Source: Saccharibacillus qingshengii
GTDB lineage: Bacteria > Bacillota > Bacilli > Paenibacillales > Paenibacillaceae
DNA: 64,000 bases
Direction: 5' to 3'
NCBI RefSeq assembly: GCF_013185195.1
Contig: NZ_JAAZWC010000007.1
Span: 124,001 to 188,000, forward strand
Shown here: positions 16,960-25,855 of the stretch, piece by piece
Numbering within the stretch: position 1 is the stretch's first letter
Layout of the letters: every line of letters begins with the position of its first letter
Program-made: the position numbers and the translations under genes
Notes under the pieces: model-generated
Database searches by the model: none
Told to the model about the DNA's origin: nothing
Seen by the model: only the letters and a program-made list of their open reading frames with translations

Positions 16960-18481
16960 ATGGAACTGCGTATCACGCAACAAAAATTCCAAGAGTGGAT
17001 GGACGAATGGTCTTCCCTTATCTCTACATTGTCGGCTTATGAAACGGGAACAGGCGGCAGCGGAATAGTGACAAACTTGATTAATGATCCTGAAGAACTT
17101 ATTCAAAATGCGGAGCTTCAGCTCGGCATCCTACTTCCCCGAGATCTGAAAGATCTAGTACCCTTTCAACTCTTAATCCGAGGTTTACGTTTTCCTGAAA
17201 CGCACACGCTTTAGGTGCGATTCAGGGGAGCGTAACCTTACCTTTAGTGTTGACAAGGTACTAGCCCGTTTCGGTGCTTCCCAGGCAGACGTCTGCTGGA
17301 GCCTTCCGTCCACGGCTTTTGTGCCATTCGATATGTTCGAAGGCGATCTGGGTTGGAATCTGTCGGAGCTTGAGTTCCCGCTGTTCTTCGATGCAGACGG
17401 CGAAGAAACGGAGCAGCGTCGCTATCTGGCTTTTCATATGGCCGGCAACGGCGACCTGCTGCTGTTCGACCTGGAATCTTCCGGCTCGTCGGCCGTTGTA
17501 TCCTGGTCGCACGAAGAAGATGAATTCCGGCTGCTCGCTCCAACGCTTCCGGAATTTATCGAACGGATTACCCGGCTCGGGCTGATCGGCGCCTGCGCCG
17601 ATGCCTACGAACCTTTTCTCAGACCGGACGGATTGGAGCCCGATGGAGCCCACGGACGCAGATGGCGGGCCTGGCTGAGCGACTACGCGGAATTGAAATG
17701 GGAAAAGGTTCGGGACGATCTGCCGGCCGCGCTCGCTTTTGTCGAGATGCATGCTTCCGATGTGCAGTCTATGGCAGGATCCGGATCTCTTCTTACGGAT
17801 CTTCATAACTCGGACCAGATCATTCGGGAATGGCTGCTTCGCAGCCGGGAGCCGCAGCCGGACAGCCATCATCGCAGAAGGCTGCTGCTGATCGGCGCTA
17901 TGCTGCGCAGTGCAGCCGCGGATTGGGTGCGCTCGATTTGGACCGCGGCCAGAAAAAAGATCAATGATGCTGAACGTCCGTTGGACGCCAGCCAACCGAA
18001 TGTCCTGCCCCCGGGCCTCGACGATCAGGTGCTTCACCGACTGGCGGCACTGTGTCTGCCGGAGAGCGAAGGTCTGCCGCTCGTACTGCGCGATCTCGAG
18101 GCGAAGGCGGCAGCTTCGGAGCGGCGCATGCAGCCGCCGACCTATTCGCTGACGCCGTTCCGCAGCCGCCGGGTCATCCGGTGGATGGAACCTCATGTCG
18201 CGTTTCCATTCAGCGGCTGGGATGAGCTTCTCGCCGCCTCCCGGCCGCAGGCGGAAGACCTGATCCGCTGGCTGCAGGGCGCCGACGCGCAGCGTATGGC
18301 GGCCATCTCCGCGATCAGCCGCCTGCCCGAAGGGGAACTGCCGGCTCTGCTCGCCAGGCCGAACAGCGAACCGGAGCGCGCGGAGCTGCTCCGGCTGCTG
18401 AACACCCTGCACGCCGGCGCCGTGCTGCGCAAAGAAAAAGCGGCGATCCTCGAAGCGATCGCCGCGGTTTCAAACACCTGA
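16960..18481 (+). pseudogene. SUKH (SMI1/KNR4)-like gene split by a MITE
   Basis: The ATG at 16960 follows AAAGAAAGGA. The reading frame runs through LGILLPRDLKDL, a SUKH-like motif, then enters a 102-base element at 17159 and stops at 17212-17214 after 84 codons. Beyond the element a different frame continues with ARFGASQADVCWSLP and runs to 18481. Removing the element plus one CTAG copy (106 bases) joins the two parts into a single frame of 471 codons with no gap, so the insertion is clean and the gene otherwise intact. SUKH proteins are often immunity proteins against polymorphic toxins; the ~300-residue C-terminal part is not recognised. The downstream part might still be translated from GTG 17321. 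Confidence 0.75.
17159..17260. mobile_element. 102-base MITE, copy A, with CTAG duplication
   Basis: The element begins TACCCTTTCAAC and ends GTTGACAAGGTA, imperfect inverted repeats, and is flanked by CTAG on both sides (17155-17158 and 17261-17264). A second copy of identical length lies at 54723-54824. It encodes nothing. A four-base CTAG-like duplication fits the YTAR target of IS5-group transposases, which might move it in trans; that link is inference. Confidence 0.8.
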
Positions 18482-18520
18482 TCTTCAGCCGCTGAAAAGG
18501 GCCGCCACAACGGCGGCCCT

Positions 18521-18722
18521 CAGGCTGTCGAGAAAGTCCTATTCGTTTAGTAAGCTCGTCGGCTGCGGGAGAAATTCGTTCCGGTCGCGTGTTGAAATCG
18601 GGAAAAAGGATTGGATTTTAGCGGAATTTTCCCGATTTCAAAGGCGAACACTATCGTTCCTTCACTGAATTTCTCCCTCCGCCTCTTCGCTTCTCTCGGA
18701 ATCATACTTTCTCGACACGTTG
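18521..18722. mobile_element. Fold-back element, copy 2, between duplicated terminator hairpins
   Basis: A 202-base element, clearly homologous to that at 15026-15228, lies between two exact 23-base copies of another hairpin (18498-18520 and 18723-18745; stem AGGGCCGCC/GGCGGCCCT). The end repeats TGTCGAGAAAGT (18526) and ACTTTCTCGACA (18706) are conserved. The internal stem GAAATCGGGAAAA (18594) with TTTTCCCGATTTC (18627) keeps pairing although its sequence differs from copy 1. The left hairpin keeps its A run and the right one its T run, as expected if one bidirectional terminator was duplicated around the insertion. Confidence 0.82.
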
Positions 18723-18751
18723 AGGGCCGCCACAACGGCGGCCCTTTTTTA
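18723..18751 (+). terminator. Terminator half with T run
   Basis: The 23-base hairpin is followed by six T and ends transcription coming from the split SUKH gene. The mirror half for the minus-strand chemoreceptor is at 18494-18520. Confidence 0.85.
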
Positions 18752-20434
18752 CACCTTGAACCGTGAGACCAGCGTCTGCAGTTCTTCGGCCAGGCGATTC
18801 AGCGAAGAGGCGCCGTGCAGCATTTCTTCGCTCGCGGCAAGCTGCTCTTCGGTGGCCGCCGCGATCTCCTGCGTGCCTCCGGAAATTTCGCTGGTGCCTT
18901 CGCTGACCCGCTGCATCGAATGCGAGACTTCCGCGAAGCCCGCGTGGATCCGCTCGGTCGAAGCCGCCATCGCGCCGGTGCGGCCCGAGACTTCTCCGAT
19001 TGACTCGAGAATGCCCACGAACTGGCTGGCGCCGTGCCGCGTAGCGTCTGCGCCTTCGTGAACTTTGCGTTTCACTTCATGCATCATATCCATCGCCGCG
19101 TGCGTTTCCCGCTGAATACTGACGATCAGCTCGCGGATTTCGCGGGTCGACCCTCCGGATTGATCGGCCAGTTTCTTGACTTCTCCGGCGACGACGGCAA
19201 ATCCCCGTCCCGATTCGCCGGCCCGTGCCGCTTCGATCGAAGCATTGAGGGACAGCAGATGGGTTTGCGCCGAGATCTCGTCGATCATCGAAGCGATCGA
19301 ATCGATCTGCGACGCATGAACGGCCAACTGCCGGATCCGTTCGTCCGCGTCGCCGACAGCGGAATCGATTTCCGTCATTTGGTCGGCGATCCGGATCACG
19401 GCACGTTCGCCTTCATCCGCCTGGCGGCTCATTTCCTGCGAGAAAGAAGCGACTGCGGCTGTCGAAGACGCAATTTCCGTAATCTGTTCCAGCGCATCGT
19501 GCGCCGATGCCGTACTGCGACCGGTGATCTGTGCCTGTTCGCCCGAACGCTCGGCAATCTGCTGCATGGCTGCCGCAACCTGGTGCGAAGTCGATTTGGA
19601 CTGCTCCGCGCTGGCGGAGAACTGCTCGGAAGCCGCGCCCAGCTGTTCGGATGCATCCCCCACCCGCTGCATCATATCGCGCAGCGAGCCGACAAAACGG
19701 TTAAAGCTGCCGGCCAGTTCGCCGAATTCGTCTTTCTGCCGAAGTTCGATCGTACGGGTCAGATCGGCATCCCCTTCGGCGATTCCGCTCATCTGACGGT
19801 TAAGCAGGGTGAGAGGTTTCATGATGGAACGCAGCAGCCAGAAACCGAGCGCCAGGCCGATAATCGCCGAAGCGATAACGCTGTAGAACAGAATGTTTTG
19901 ACTGACATCCGCTTCGCGGCGGTTCTTGTCTTCAAGCGCCGCAACTTCGGCATCCAGGCGTTCGACGAAGGTATTGACGGCGGGATCGACCTGTTCTTTG
20001 CGCAGGGTGCGCTCTTCGCCGAAATGCAGCTCTTGGGCCTGCTCGATCTGCCCCTGTTCGACAAACTGGACAACCTGCTGGTTGAGTACGATCAGCTCGC
20101 TCAGCTCACTGCCGATTTTTTGCAGCGACTCAAGGTCCTGCCCGGCCAATTTTTTCGATTCATCCGCCAACAGCTTTTCCAATTCGGCCGTCTTTTCCTG
20201 GATGCCTTCGGCAAATTCCGTGTCGCCTGTCAGCAGGTAGCCGCGTTCGTCGTTGGCAAATCCGGTCATTCGATATTGAAGCTGCTTTAGGAACTTTTGC
20301 ATTTCCAGCTTCTCTTCGAGAAAACCGCTGTTCGTCATCCCTTTTTCGATTGAAACCAGAGACAGTACACCGCTTCCGACCAGTACCGCGACCAGCAGCA
20401 GGATAATGGAGAATAATTTCGTTCGGACTTTCAT
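18749..20434 (-). CDS. Methyl-accepting chemotaxis protein with helical-bundle sensor
   Basis: The 561-residue receptor has transmembrane helices at about 8-28 and 185-205, flanking a ~155-residue all-helical sensor resembling the CHASE3/four-helix-bundle type (motif [13 protein letters not shown]). A HAMP domain (about 205-260) and a signalling domain follow, the tip being near 375-420 ([21 protein letters not shown]). The ATG at 20434 is used since the first hydrophobic helix begins just after it. A sigma-D-type promoter lies upstream (20509-20535), so it should belong to the motility regulon. Its 3' end abuts the terminator that carries the second fold-back element. Confidence 0.92.
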   Translation of the reverse strand: MKVRTKLFSIILLLVAVLVGSGVLSLVSIEKGMTNSGFLEEKLEMQKFLKQLQYRMTGFANDERGYLLTGDTEFAEGIQEKTAELEKLLADESKKLAGQDLESLQKIGSELSELIVLNQQVVQFVEQGQIEQAQELHFGEERTLRKEQVDPAVNTFVERLDAEVAALEDKNRREADVSQNILFYSVIASAIIGLALGFWLLRSIMKPLTLLNRQMSGIAEGDADLTRTIELRQKDEFGELAGSFNRFVGSLRDMMQRVGDASEQLGAASEQFSASAEQSKSTSHQVAAAMQQIAERSGEQAQITGRSTASAHDALEQITEIASSTAAVASFSQEMSRQADEGERAVIRIADQMTEIDSAVGDADERIRQLAVHASQIDSIASMIDEISAQTHLLSLNASIEAARAGESGRGFAVVAGEVKKLADQSGGSTREIRELIVSIQRETHAAMDMMHEVKRKVHEGADATRHGASQFVGILESIGEVSGRTGAMAASTERIHAGFAEVSHSMQRVSEGTSEISGGTQEIAAATEEQLAASEEMLHGASSLNRLAEELQTLVSRFKV

Positions 20435-20508
20435 ATGACATCCCACTTTCCGGTTGATTTTGGATATTCGTTTTAAAAATGGCACGTCCTTCTCGATCTA
20501 CCGTTTTA

Positions 20509-20535
20509 TTATCGGCAGAAAAATGCGTTTTTTGA
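20509..20535 (-). promoter_or_regulatory. Sigma-D-like promoter of chemoreceptor gene
   Basis: On the minus strand TCAA is followed after 15 bases by GCCGATAA, against the consensus TAAA-N15-GCCGATAT. It lies about 75 bases before the start codon. Confidence 0.65.
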
Positions 20536-20656
20536 TACTTTTTGTCGAAAAAAGTCGTAGATTTGACGCTTTTTTTGGAAAGTGATAGTTTGGTAGACAT
20601 ATCAGGGCGGTATAGTATGTTTTATCATTCGATAAGATCCGGGAGGAACCCAAGCC

Positions 20657-21850
20657 ATGACTTTACAAACCCAAGAAACGTGGATCCGGCAGCTCGAGAA
20701 CGAATACGAACAGATCGTGCAGTGGCGCCGCCATATGCATGCCCATCCGGAGCTTTCTTTCCAGGAAACGCAGACGGCCCAATTTATCGCGGATACGCTT
20801 GAAAGCTTCGGCTACCGGGTGCGTACCGGCGTAGGCGGCAACGGCATCCTGGCGGATCTTGCAGGAGCGAATCCAGGACCTTCGATCGCTTTCCGCGCGG
20901 ACTTCGACGCCCTTCCGATCGAAGAAGAAAACGACGTCCCCTACAAATCGAATAACCCCGGCGTGATGCATGCCTGCGGACACGACGGACATACCTCGAC
21001 ACTGCTCGGAGTCGCCAAAGTGCTGGCCGGACGCCGGAGCGAACTCCATGGAAGCCTGCGCTTTATTTTCCAGCATGCCGAAGAAAAACTGCCGGGGGGC
21101 GCCATCGCCATGATCGAAGACGGAGCGCTCGAAGGCATCGATGAAGTCTACGGGGCACATCTGGCAAGCTATATGCCGCTCGGCAAACTGTCCGTTTCTT
21201 CCGGACCGTCGATGGCGGCAGTCGATTCGTTCGACATTACGGTGCAGGGTAAAGGCGGTCACGGTGCCAAGCCGCACCAGACGGTCGATGCGATCGTCGT
21301 CGGCAGCCAGCTCGTCACCTCGCTTCAGCATATCGTCGCCCGGCATATCAATCCGCTGCATCCCGCGGTCGTCACTGTAGGCGTGTTCCGGGCCGGTTCG
21401 GCATTCAACGTGATCGCCGACAAAGCCAAGATCGAAGGCACCGTGCGCAGCTTCGATCCCGAAGTGCGCAGGCAGCTCGAACGCGATATCCGCGATATGG
21501 TGCACGGCATCACGCTGGCCGAACATGCCACTTACGAGCTGGATTACGTCAACGGCTATCCGGCGCTCGTCAATCCGCCGGAGCAGGCGGAGCAGGTGCG
21601 CGATATCTTCGTACGGACATTCGGCGAAGAAGCGCTGTATGGCCTCGACGCTTCGATGGGTGCGGAAGACTTCGCCTATTATCTCCAGCATCGCCCGGGC
21701 CATTTCTTCAACGTCGGTTCGCAGAACGACAGCGAAGACACCGCGTTCCCGCATCATCACCCCCGCTTCGATATCGACGAGCGCGCTCTGCTGGTCGCGG
21801 GTCAAGCGTTTCTTGCCATCGCGGCGGACAAGCTGCTGGGCAAGTCATAA
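20657..21850 (+). CDS. M20-family amidohydrolase
   Basis: The 397-residue protein matches the M20D amidohydrolase group (hippurate, N-acyl-amino acid and indole-acetyl-amino acid hydrolases). Metal ligands are visible in HACGHDGHTS (about 97-106), HAEEKLPGG (about 140), and the late HHHPRFDID near 365-375; the dimerisation domain (about 185-300) contains GKGGHGAKPHQ. These enzymes hydrolyse amide bonds of small acylated amino acids in the cytoplasm. The ATG follows GGAGGAAC. It ends before a strong terminator and appears to be a single-gene unit. Substrate unknown. Confidence 0.9.
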   Translation: MTLQTQETWIRQLENEYEQIVQWRRHMHAHPELSFQETQTAQFIADTLESFGYRVRTGVGGNGILADLAGANPGPSIAFRADFDALPIEEENDVPYKSNNPGVMHACGHDGHTSTLLGVAKVLAGRRSELHGSLRFIFQHAEEKLPGGAIAMIEDGALEGIDEVYGAHLASYMPLGKLSVSSGPSMAAVDSFDITVQGKGGHGAKPHQTVDAIVVGSQLVTSLQHIVARHINPLHPAVVTVGVFRAGSAFNVIADKAKIEGTVRSFDPEVRRQLERDIRDMVHGITLAEHATYELDYVNGYPALVNPPEQAEQVRDIFVRTFGEEALYGLDASMGAEDFAYYLQHRPGHFFNVGSQNDSEDTAFPHHHPRFDIDERALLVAGQAFLAIAADKLLGKS

Positions 21851-21920
21851 TTCCCCACGCCTTCGCAGCATCCGTACCGATTCCTGCGCGGAGAGCGCGA
21901 AGCAAATACGCCGATCAAAA

Positions 21921-21970
21921 AGAGAGCAGGAGAACCGCCATGTCACCGGCGGCTTCCCTGCTCTCTTTTT
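21921..21970. terminator. Terminator between M20 and GrpB genes
   Basis: AGAGAGCAGG (about 21921) pairs with CCTGCTCTCT (about 21957), with A residues before and T residues after, so it can work for both convergent genes. Confidence 0.85.
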
Positions 21971-21980
21971 CGGCTGCGGT

Positions 21981-22499
21981 TTAGACGCCGGTACGGCGCA
22001 GAATGTCCTGCACAAACGCCGACTTCCCTTCCACATAAGCGTCGATATCCGTTCGGTGCGCCTGGGCCAGCTTGCGCTTGATCCGGGCGTATTCGTCCCG
22101 CGCTTCGTCATGTCCCCGCAGGTAATCGCGCAGCGCGATATGTTCCAGGTATCCCCGGCCCTCCGGCGGACAGACATACAGATGATAGTTCATGAAGCCG
22201 AAATCCCGCGTCGGACGAAAAGCTTCCCTTCCTGCGATGCCCAGATTCCCTTGATGTTCGAACCCCTGGGCTGCCAGACGTTCGATCGCTTCCGGCAGCC
22301 TGTCGGCACTTGTCAGGACGGCATCCAGGTCGAGGATCGGTTTGGCCGCCAATCCTTCGACCGAAGTGCTGCCCACATGCTCGATGCCGATCAGCAGATC
22401 CCCCATCCATTGCTTTACCGCCGCGGCAATTCTGGCAAACTCCTGCGGCCAGGCCGGATCGTACGAAGCGACTTGTATGAAGGGTGTACGTTCAGCCAT
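21981..22499 (-). CDS. GrpB-family nucleotidyltransferase-like protein
   Basis: The 172-residue protein contains the family hallmark IEHVGSTSVEGLAAKPILDLD (about 38-58), in which GSTS and the DxD pair resemble a nucleotidyltransferase active site, and a downstream HLYVCPP. GrpB/YqkA proteins are widespread but biochemically undefined. It is transcribed divergently from the MFS transporter; nothing further links the two. Start ATG follows GGGGAGGAACC. Confidence 0.88.
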   Translation of the reverse strand: MAERTPFIQVASYDPAWPQEFARIAAAVKQWMGDLLIGIEHVGSTSVEGLAAKPILDLDAVLTSADRLPEAIERLAAQGFEHQGNLGIAGREAFRPTRDFGFMNYHLYVCPPEGRGYLEHIALRDYLRGHDEARDEYARIKRKLAQAHRTDIDAYVEGKSAFVQDILRRTGV

Positions 22500-22625
22500 G
22501 TCGGTTCCTCCCCAACTTTTTTGGTGTTCGGCTATTTTTTTCTTTTCCTCTATAGTAACCTATATTTTAGCAGGATCGAAAACGCTTTAATCTTTTTCAT
22601 TTTACGACACCGGAGGAAGTATCGC

Positions 22626-23864
22626 ATGGCAAGAACGTTTTTCCCGAAGCTCCGCGGCAACAGTCGGGGCTGTCTGGCTTTCGAGCCTTTTTTCCTGATT
22701 CCGTACAGTATGGTAGCCACCTATGCGACGCTCTACATGTACGAGCTGGGCGTGACCGAGACGAACATCGGCTGGATTACGACGCTCGGACTGCTGGTTC
22801 AGGTGATGGCGGCGTTTATGAGCGGGTATCTGACCGACAGACTGGGCCGCAAACGCGCGATTCTGATCTTCGACGTGCTCAGTTGGAGCGTGGCGATGCT
22901 GATCTTCGCTTTTTCGCAGAATGTCTGGTTCTTCGTGATCGCGACCTTCATCAACGGCCTGCAGCGGGTGCCGCATGTCGCTTTCTACTGTCTGATCGTG
23001 GAAGATACGCCGCCCAAAGACCGCACTTACGTGTTCACGCTGCTGCAGATCATCGGGGTCGTAGGCGGTCTGTTCGCTCCGCTCGGCGGTCTGCTGGTCA
23101 AGCATTACGGATTGGTCGACGGTACGCGGATCATGTACGTGATGTGTTCCGTGCTGATGACGTTCCAGTTTATCGGACGCCATCTGACGACGAAGGAAAC
23201 GGAAATGGGCTATCGCAAGATGAAAGAAACGAAAGAACTCGGACTCAAGGCCAGTCTGATCGACTACAGCAGCGCGATCCGCGATCTGTTCGCCAGCCGC
23301 AGCCTGATGCTGATCTTCGTCGTCTACATTCTGTTCAACTTCCAGATGACGCTCAAGACCACCTATTTGTCGCTGTATCTGGCCGACTATCTGCATGTGG
23401 ACAGCGGATTGATCTCGCTCGTTCCGGCCGTGTCTTCGATCATCATGCTGCTTGCGCTCTGGTTTATCATGCCGAAGATCCGGGCGGAAAAAGAAACCCT
23501 CTCGATGATGGCCGGTTTCGCACTGTCCGTCCTGTCGAATGTAATGCTCGTGCTGTGGCCGACCTCAAGCCTGCTCTGGATCGGCCTCAGTACCGTACTT
23601 GCCGCCGTCGGCTTGATGATCAGCTCGCCGTATCTCGAAGCGGCCGTCCAGAATGCGATCGACGACGAGAAGCGCGCCAAAGTCTTCTCCATGCTGTCGG
23701 TCGTTATTCTGCTCTTGACCTCGCCGGCCGGCATCGTCGGCGGCTGGGCCTATACGCTTGACCCCCGCATTCCGATCTGGATCATTACGGCATCGTTTGC
23801 GGCGGCATTCGTATTCCTGATGATTTATCTGAACCGCACCCGAAAAAGCGGTTTGGCGCTCTAA
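22626..23864 (+). CDS. MFS transporter
   Basis: The 412-residue protein has about twelve transmembrane segments, with the MFS loop motif GYLTDRLGRKRAI between helices 2 and 3 (about residues 60-72) and a charged central loop (about 180-215). The ATG at 22626 follows GGAGGAAG; the frame is open far upstream across other genes, but that part has no protein-like character. It ends at a strong bidirectional terminator. Substrate not apparent. Confidence 0.87.
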   Translation: MARTFFPKLRGNSRGCLAFEPFFLIPYSMVATYATLYMYELGVTETNIGWITTLGLLVQVMAAFMSGYLTDRLGRKRAILIFDVLSWSVAMLIFAFSQNVWFFVIATFINGLQRVPHVAFYCLIVEDTPPKDRTYVFTLLQIIGVVGGLFAPLGGLLVKHYGLVDGTRIMYVMCSVLMTFQFIGRHLTTKETEMGYRKMKETKELGLKASLIDYSSAIRDLFASRSLMLIFVVYILFNFQMTLKTTYLSLYLADYLHVDSGLISLVPAVSSIIMLLALWFIMPKIRAEKETLSMMAGFALSVLSNVMLVLWPTSSLLWIGLSTVLAAVGLMISSPYLEAAVQNAIDDEKRAKVFSMLSVVILLLTSPAGIVGGWAYTLDPRIPIWIITASFAAAFVFLMIYLNRTRKSGLAL

Positions 23865-23868
23865 ACGC

Positions 23869-23902
23869 AAAAGGAGGAGACCCCGGGGTCTCCTCCTTTT
23901 TT
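23869..23902. terminator. Bidirectional terminator
   Basis: AAAAGGAGGAGACCCC is followed directly by its complement GGGGTCTCCTCCTTTT and more T residues. It serves the MFS gene and the ABC permease, whose stop codon lies at its right edge. Confidence 0.92.
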
Positions 23903-25155
23903 TATTCATAACGCAGAGCGTCGATCGGATTCAACCGCGCCGCTTTGTTCGCCGGATAGTAGCCGAAGAAAATACCGATAAACATCGAGAACATCACCGT
24001 ACCCAGGATCACGTAAACCGGCAGTTCAAACGGCGCGCCTACAAGAGCGGAACCGGCAAATCCCAATCCCAGTCCGAGCACGATTCCGATCAGCCCGCCC
24101 ATAACCGAGAGCATGACCGCTTCCGCCACGAACTGCAGCCGAATATGCGAATCCTGCGCGCCCAGCGCTTTGCGGACCCCGATCTCGTGCGTTCGCTCCG
24201 TTACGGATACCAGCATAATGTTCATGACGCCGATTCCTCCGACCAGCAGCGCAATGCCCGCAATGGCGGCAATCGCAAGCGACAGGCTGTTCATGACCGA
24301 ATTGGTGGATTCCAGCTCGCTCTTCATATTATAGGCGTAGCCTTCCCATTCTTTGTTGTTCGCATACAGCTCGCCCAGATAGGCACTCAGCTTCTCCGTA
24401 AAAAGAGTAAGGTCGGTGCCTGCACGGGGAATCACGGTAAGCGACATGAAATTTTTGTAGGGCATATCCTTTTTGGCACGGCTGACCGGGATATAAGCGC
24501 CGGTCTCAAGCTCGGAACCCGGGGCCGTGACGCCCTGCACACCGGACTGCACATACTGATACACGCCGATGACCGTGAATTCTTTGATCGCTTTCTCGGT
24601 ATAGATGACGATACGGCTGCCGATCGCCGAATCGATCGAGCCGTATATCGCTTCGGCGGTCCGATCCGAGACGACAACGACGCTGCGTGCCGCTTCGATA
24701 TCCGCCTCGCGGATATACCGCCCCCGGACCAGATTGACTTTGTTCGCTTGGGCGTAACCGAAGTTGACTCCGGTCAACGATACGCTGCTGGTTTTGCGGC
24801 CCAGGCGAGCTTTGCCGCGTCCCGCTTCGTCGGACAAGGAAAGCGTCTCGATCTCGGGAAACTTCTGCATCAGCGTCTCGATCTGCGCCGTGGAAAGCCT
24901 ATCGGAATCTTTGGGTACTTTGACCGAATTCGGATCGTAAGAAGCCGCTCCGTCCGAGCGCGCCTGAATACCCAGCGTTACATTATTGATGCCCAATTCG
25001 GCGAATTGGCTGGTGACCGAAGCCGTCAGGGCATTGCCGACCGAAATGATGGCAATCACCGAAGAAATCCCGATAATGATCCCCAGCATAGTGAGAAAAG
25101 AACGCATTTTGTTGGCACGCAGACTTTCCAGCGAAAGCAGCAGGTTCTCAACCAT
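23902..25155 (-). CDS. MacB/FtsX-type ABC transporter permease
   Basis: The 417-residue protein has the MacB-like pattern: a first transmembrane helix (about 20-45) after LRANKMRSFLTMLGIIIGI, a long extracytoplasmic domain (about 45-290), then three helices. The motif ERTHEIGVRKALGA (about 325-338) is typical of MacB permeases, where it follows the second helix. The ATG at 25155 overlaps the ATPase gene by eight bases and has GGAGGT upstream. With the ATPase and giant adaptor it should form one export machine that handles peptides or drugs at the membrane. Confidence 0.92.
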   Translation of the reverse strand: MVENLLLSLESLRANKMRSFLTMLGIIIGISSVIAIISVGNALTASVTSQFAELGINNVTLGIQARSDGAASYDPNSVKVPKDSDRLSTAQIETLMQKFPEIETLSLSDEAGRGKARLGRKTSSVSLTGVNFGYAQANKVNLVRGRYIREADIEAARSVVVVSDRTAEAIYGSIDSAIGSRIVIYTEKAIKEFTVIGVYQYVQSGVQGVTAPGSELETGAYIPVSRAKKDMPYKNFMSLTVIPRAGTDLTLFTEKLSAYLGELYANNKEWEGYAYNMKSELESTNSVMNSLSLAIAAIAGIALLVGGIGVMNIMLVSVTERTHEIGVRKALGAQDSHIRLQFVAEAVMLSVMGGLIGIVLGLGLGFAGSALVGAPFELPVYVILGTVMFSMFIGIFFGYYPANKAARLNPIDALRYE

Positions 25156-25855
25156 CGGCGGAACCTCCCGCACGGCTGCCGGCTTCGTCGGAGACGATCC
25201 GTCCATCCTTGATCGTAATGACGCGCGGGCACAGTTCCGCCAGTTCGGCGGAGTGCGTAATAAAGACGATGGTCTTCTTCTCTTCCCGGTGGATTCTCAG
25301 AAAAATGTCCATGACCCGATGGCCGGTCTTCGAATCCAAGGCTCCCGTAGGTTCGTCCGCCAGCAGAATATCGGGGTCGTTCGCCAGTGCGCGGGCAATC
25401 GCAACCCGCTGCTTCTGGCCGCCGGACAGCTCGTTGGGATAATGGTTCATCCGCTCGCCCATGTCCATCATATCCAGCAGTTTCTTGGCCCGGAGACTGC
25501 GCGGCGATTTTTTGATTCCGGCGTATACCATCGGCAGTTCCACATTTTTCAGGGCGCTGCTGCGCGGAATCAGATTGAACGATTGAAAAATAAAACCGAT
25601 TTTGTGATTGCGAACCGAAGCGAGCTGACTGCGGTTCAGATGCTGGATCGGAGTCCCGTCCAGTTCGTATTCCCCGCCGCTCGGCTGGTCGAGCGCTCCG
25701 ATGATATTCATCAAGGTCGACTTACCGGAACCGGACTGGCCGACGATGGCAACAAATTCTCCCGCCTTAATGCTCAGATCGATCCCGCCCAGCACCGTAA
25801 TTTCATTGGGCGTACCCGTGAAATAACGTTTGGTCAGATTGCGCATCTCAATCAT
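25148..25855 (-). CDS. MacB/LolD-type ABC ATP-binding protein
   Basis: The 235-residue ATPase shows Walker A GQSGSGKST (about 39-47), signature LSGGQKQRV (about 145) and Walker B ILLADEPTGALD (about 166-177), the LolD/MacB group. It overlaps the adaptor gene upstream and the permease gene downstream by eight bases each, so the three are tightly coupled. Confidence 0.95.
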   Translation of the reverse strand: MIEMRNLTKRYFTGTPNEITVLGGIDLSIKAGEFVAIVGQSGSGKSTLMNIIGALDQPSGGEYELDGTPIQHLNRSQLASVRNHKIGFIFQSFNLIPRSSALKNVELPMVYAGIKKSPRSLRAKKLLDMMDMGERMNHYPNELSGGQKQRVAIARALANDPDILLADEPTGALDSKTGHRVMDIFLRIHREEKKTIVFITHSAELAELCPRVITIKDGRIVSDEAGSRAGGSADG

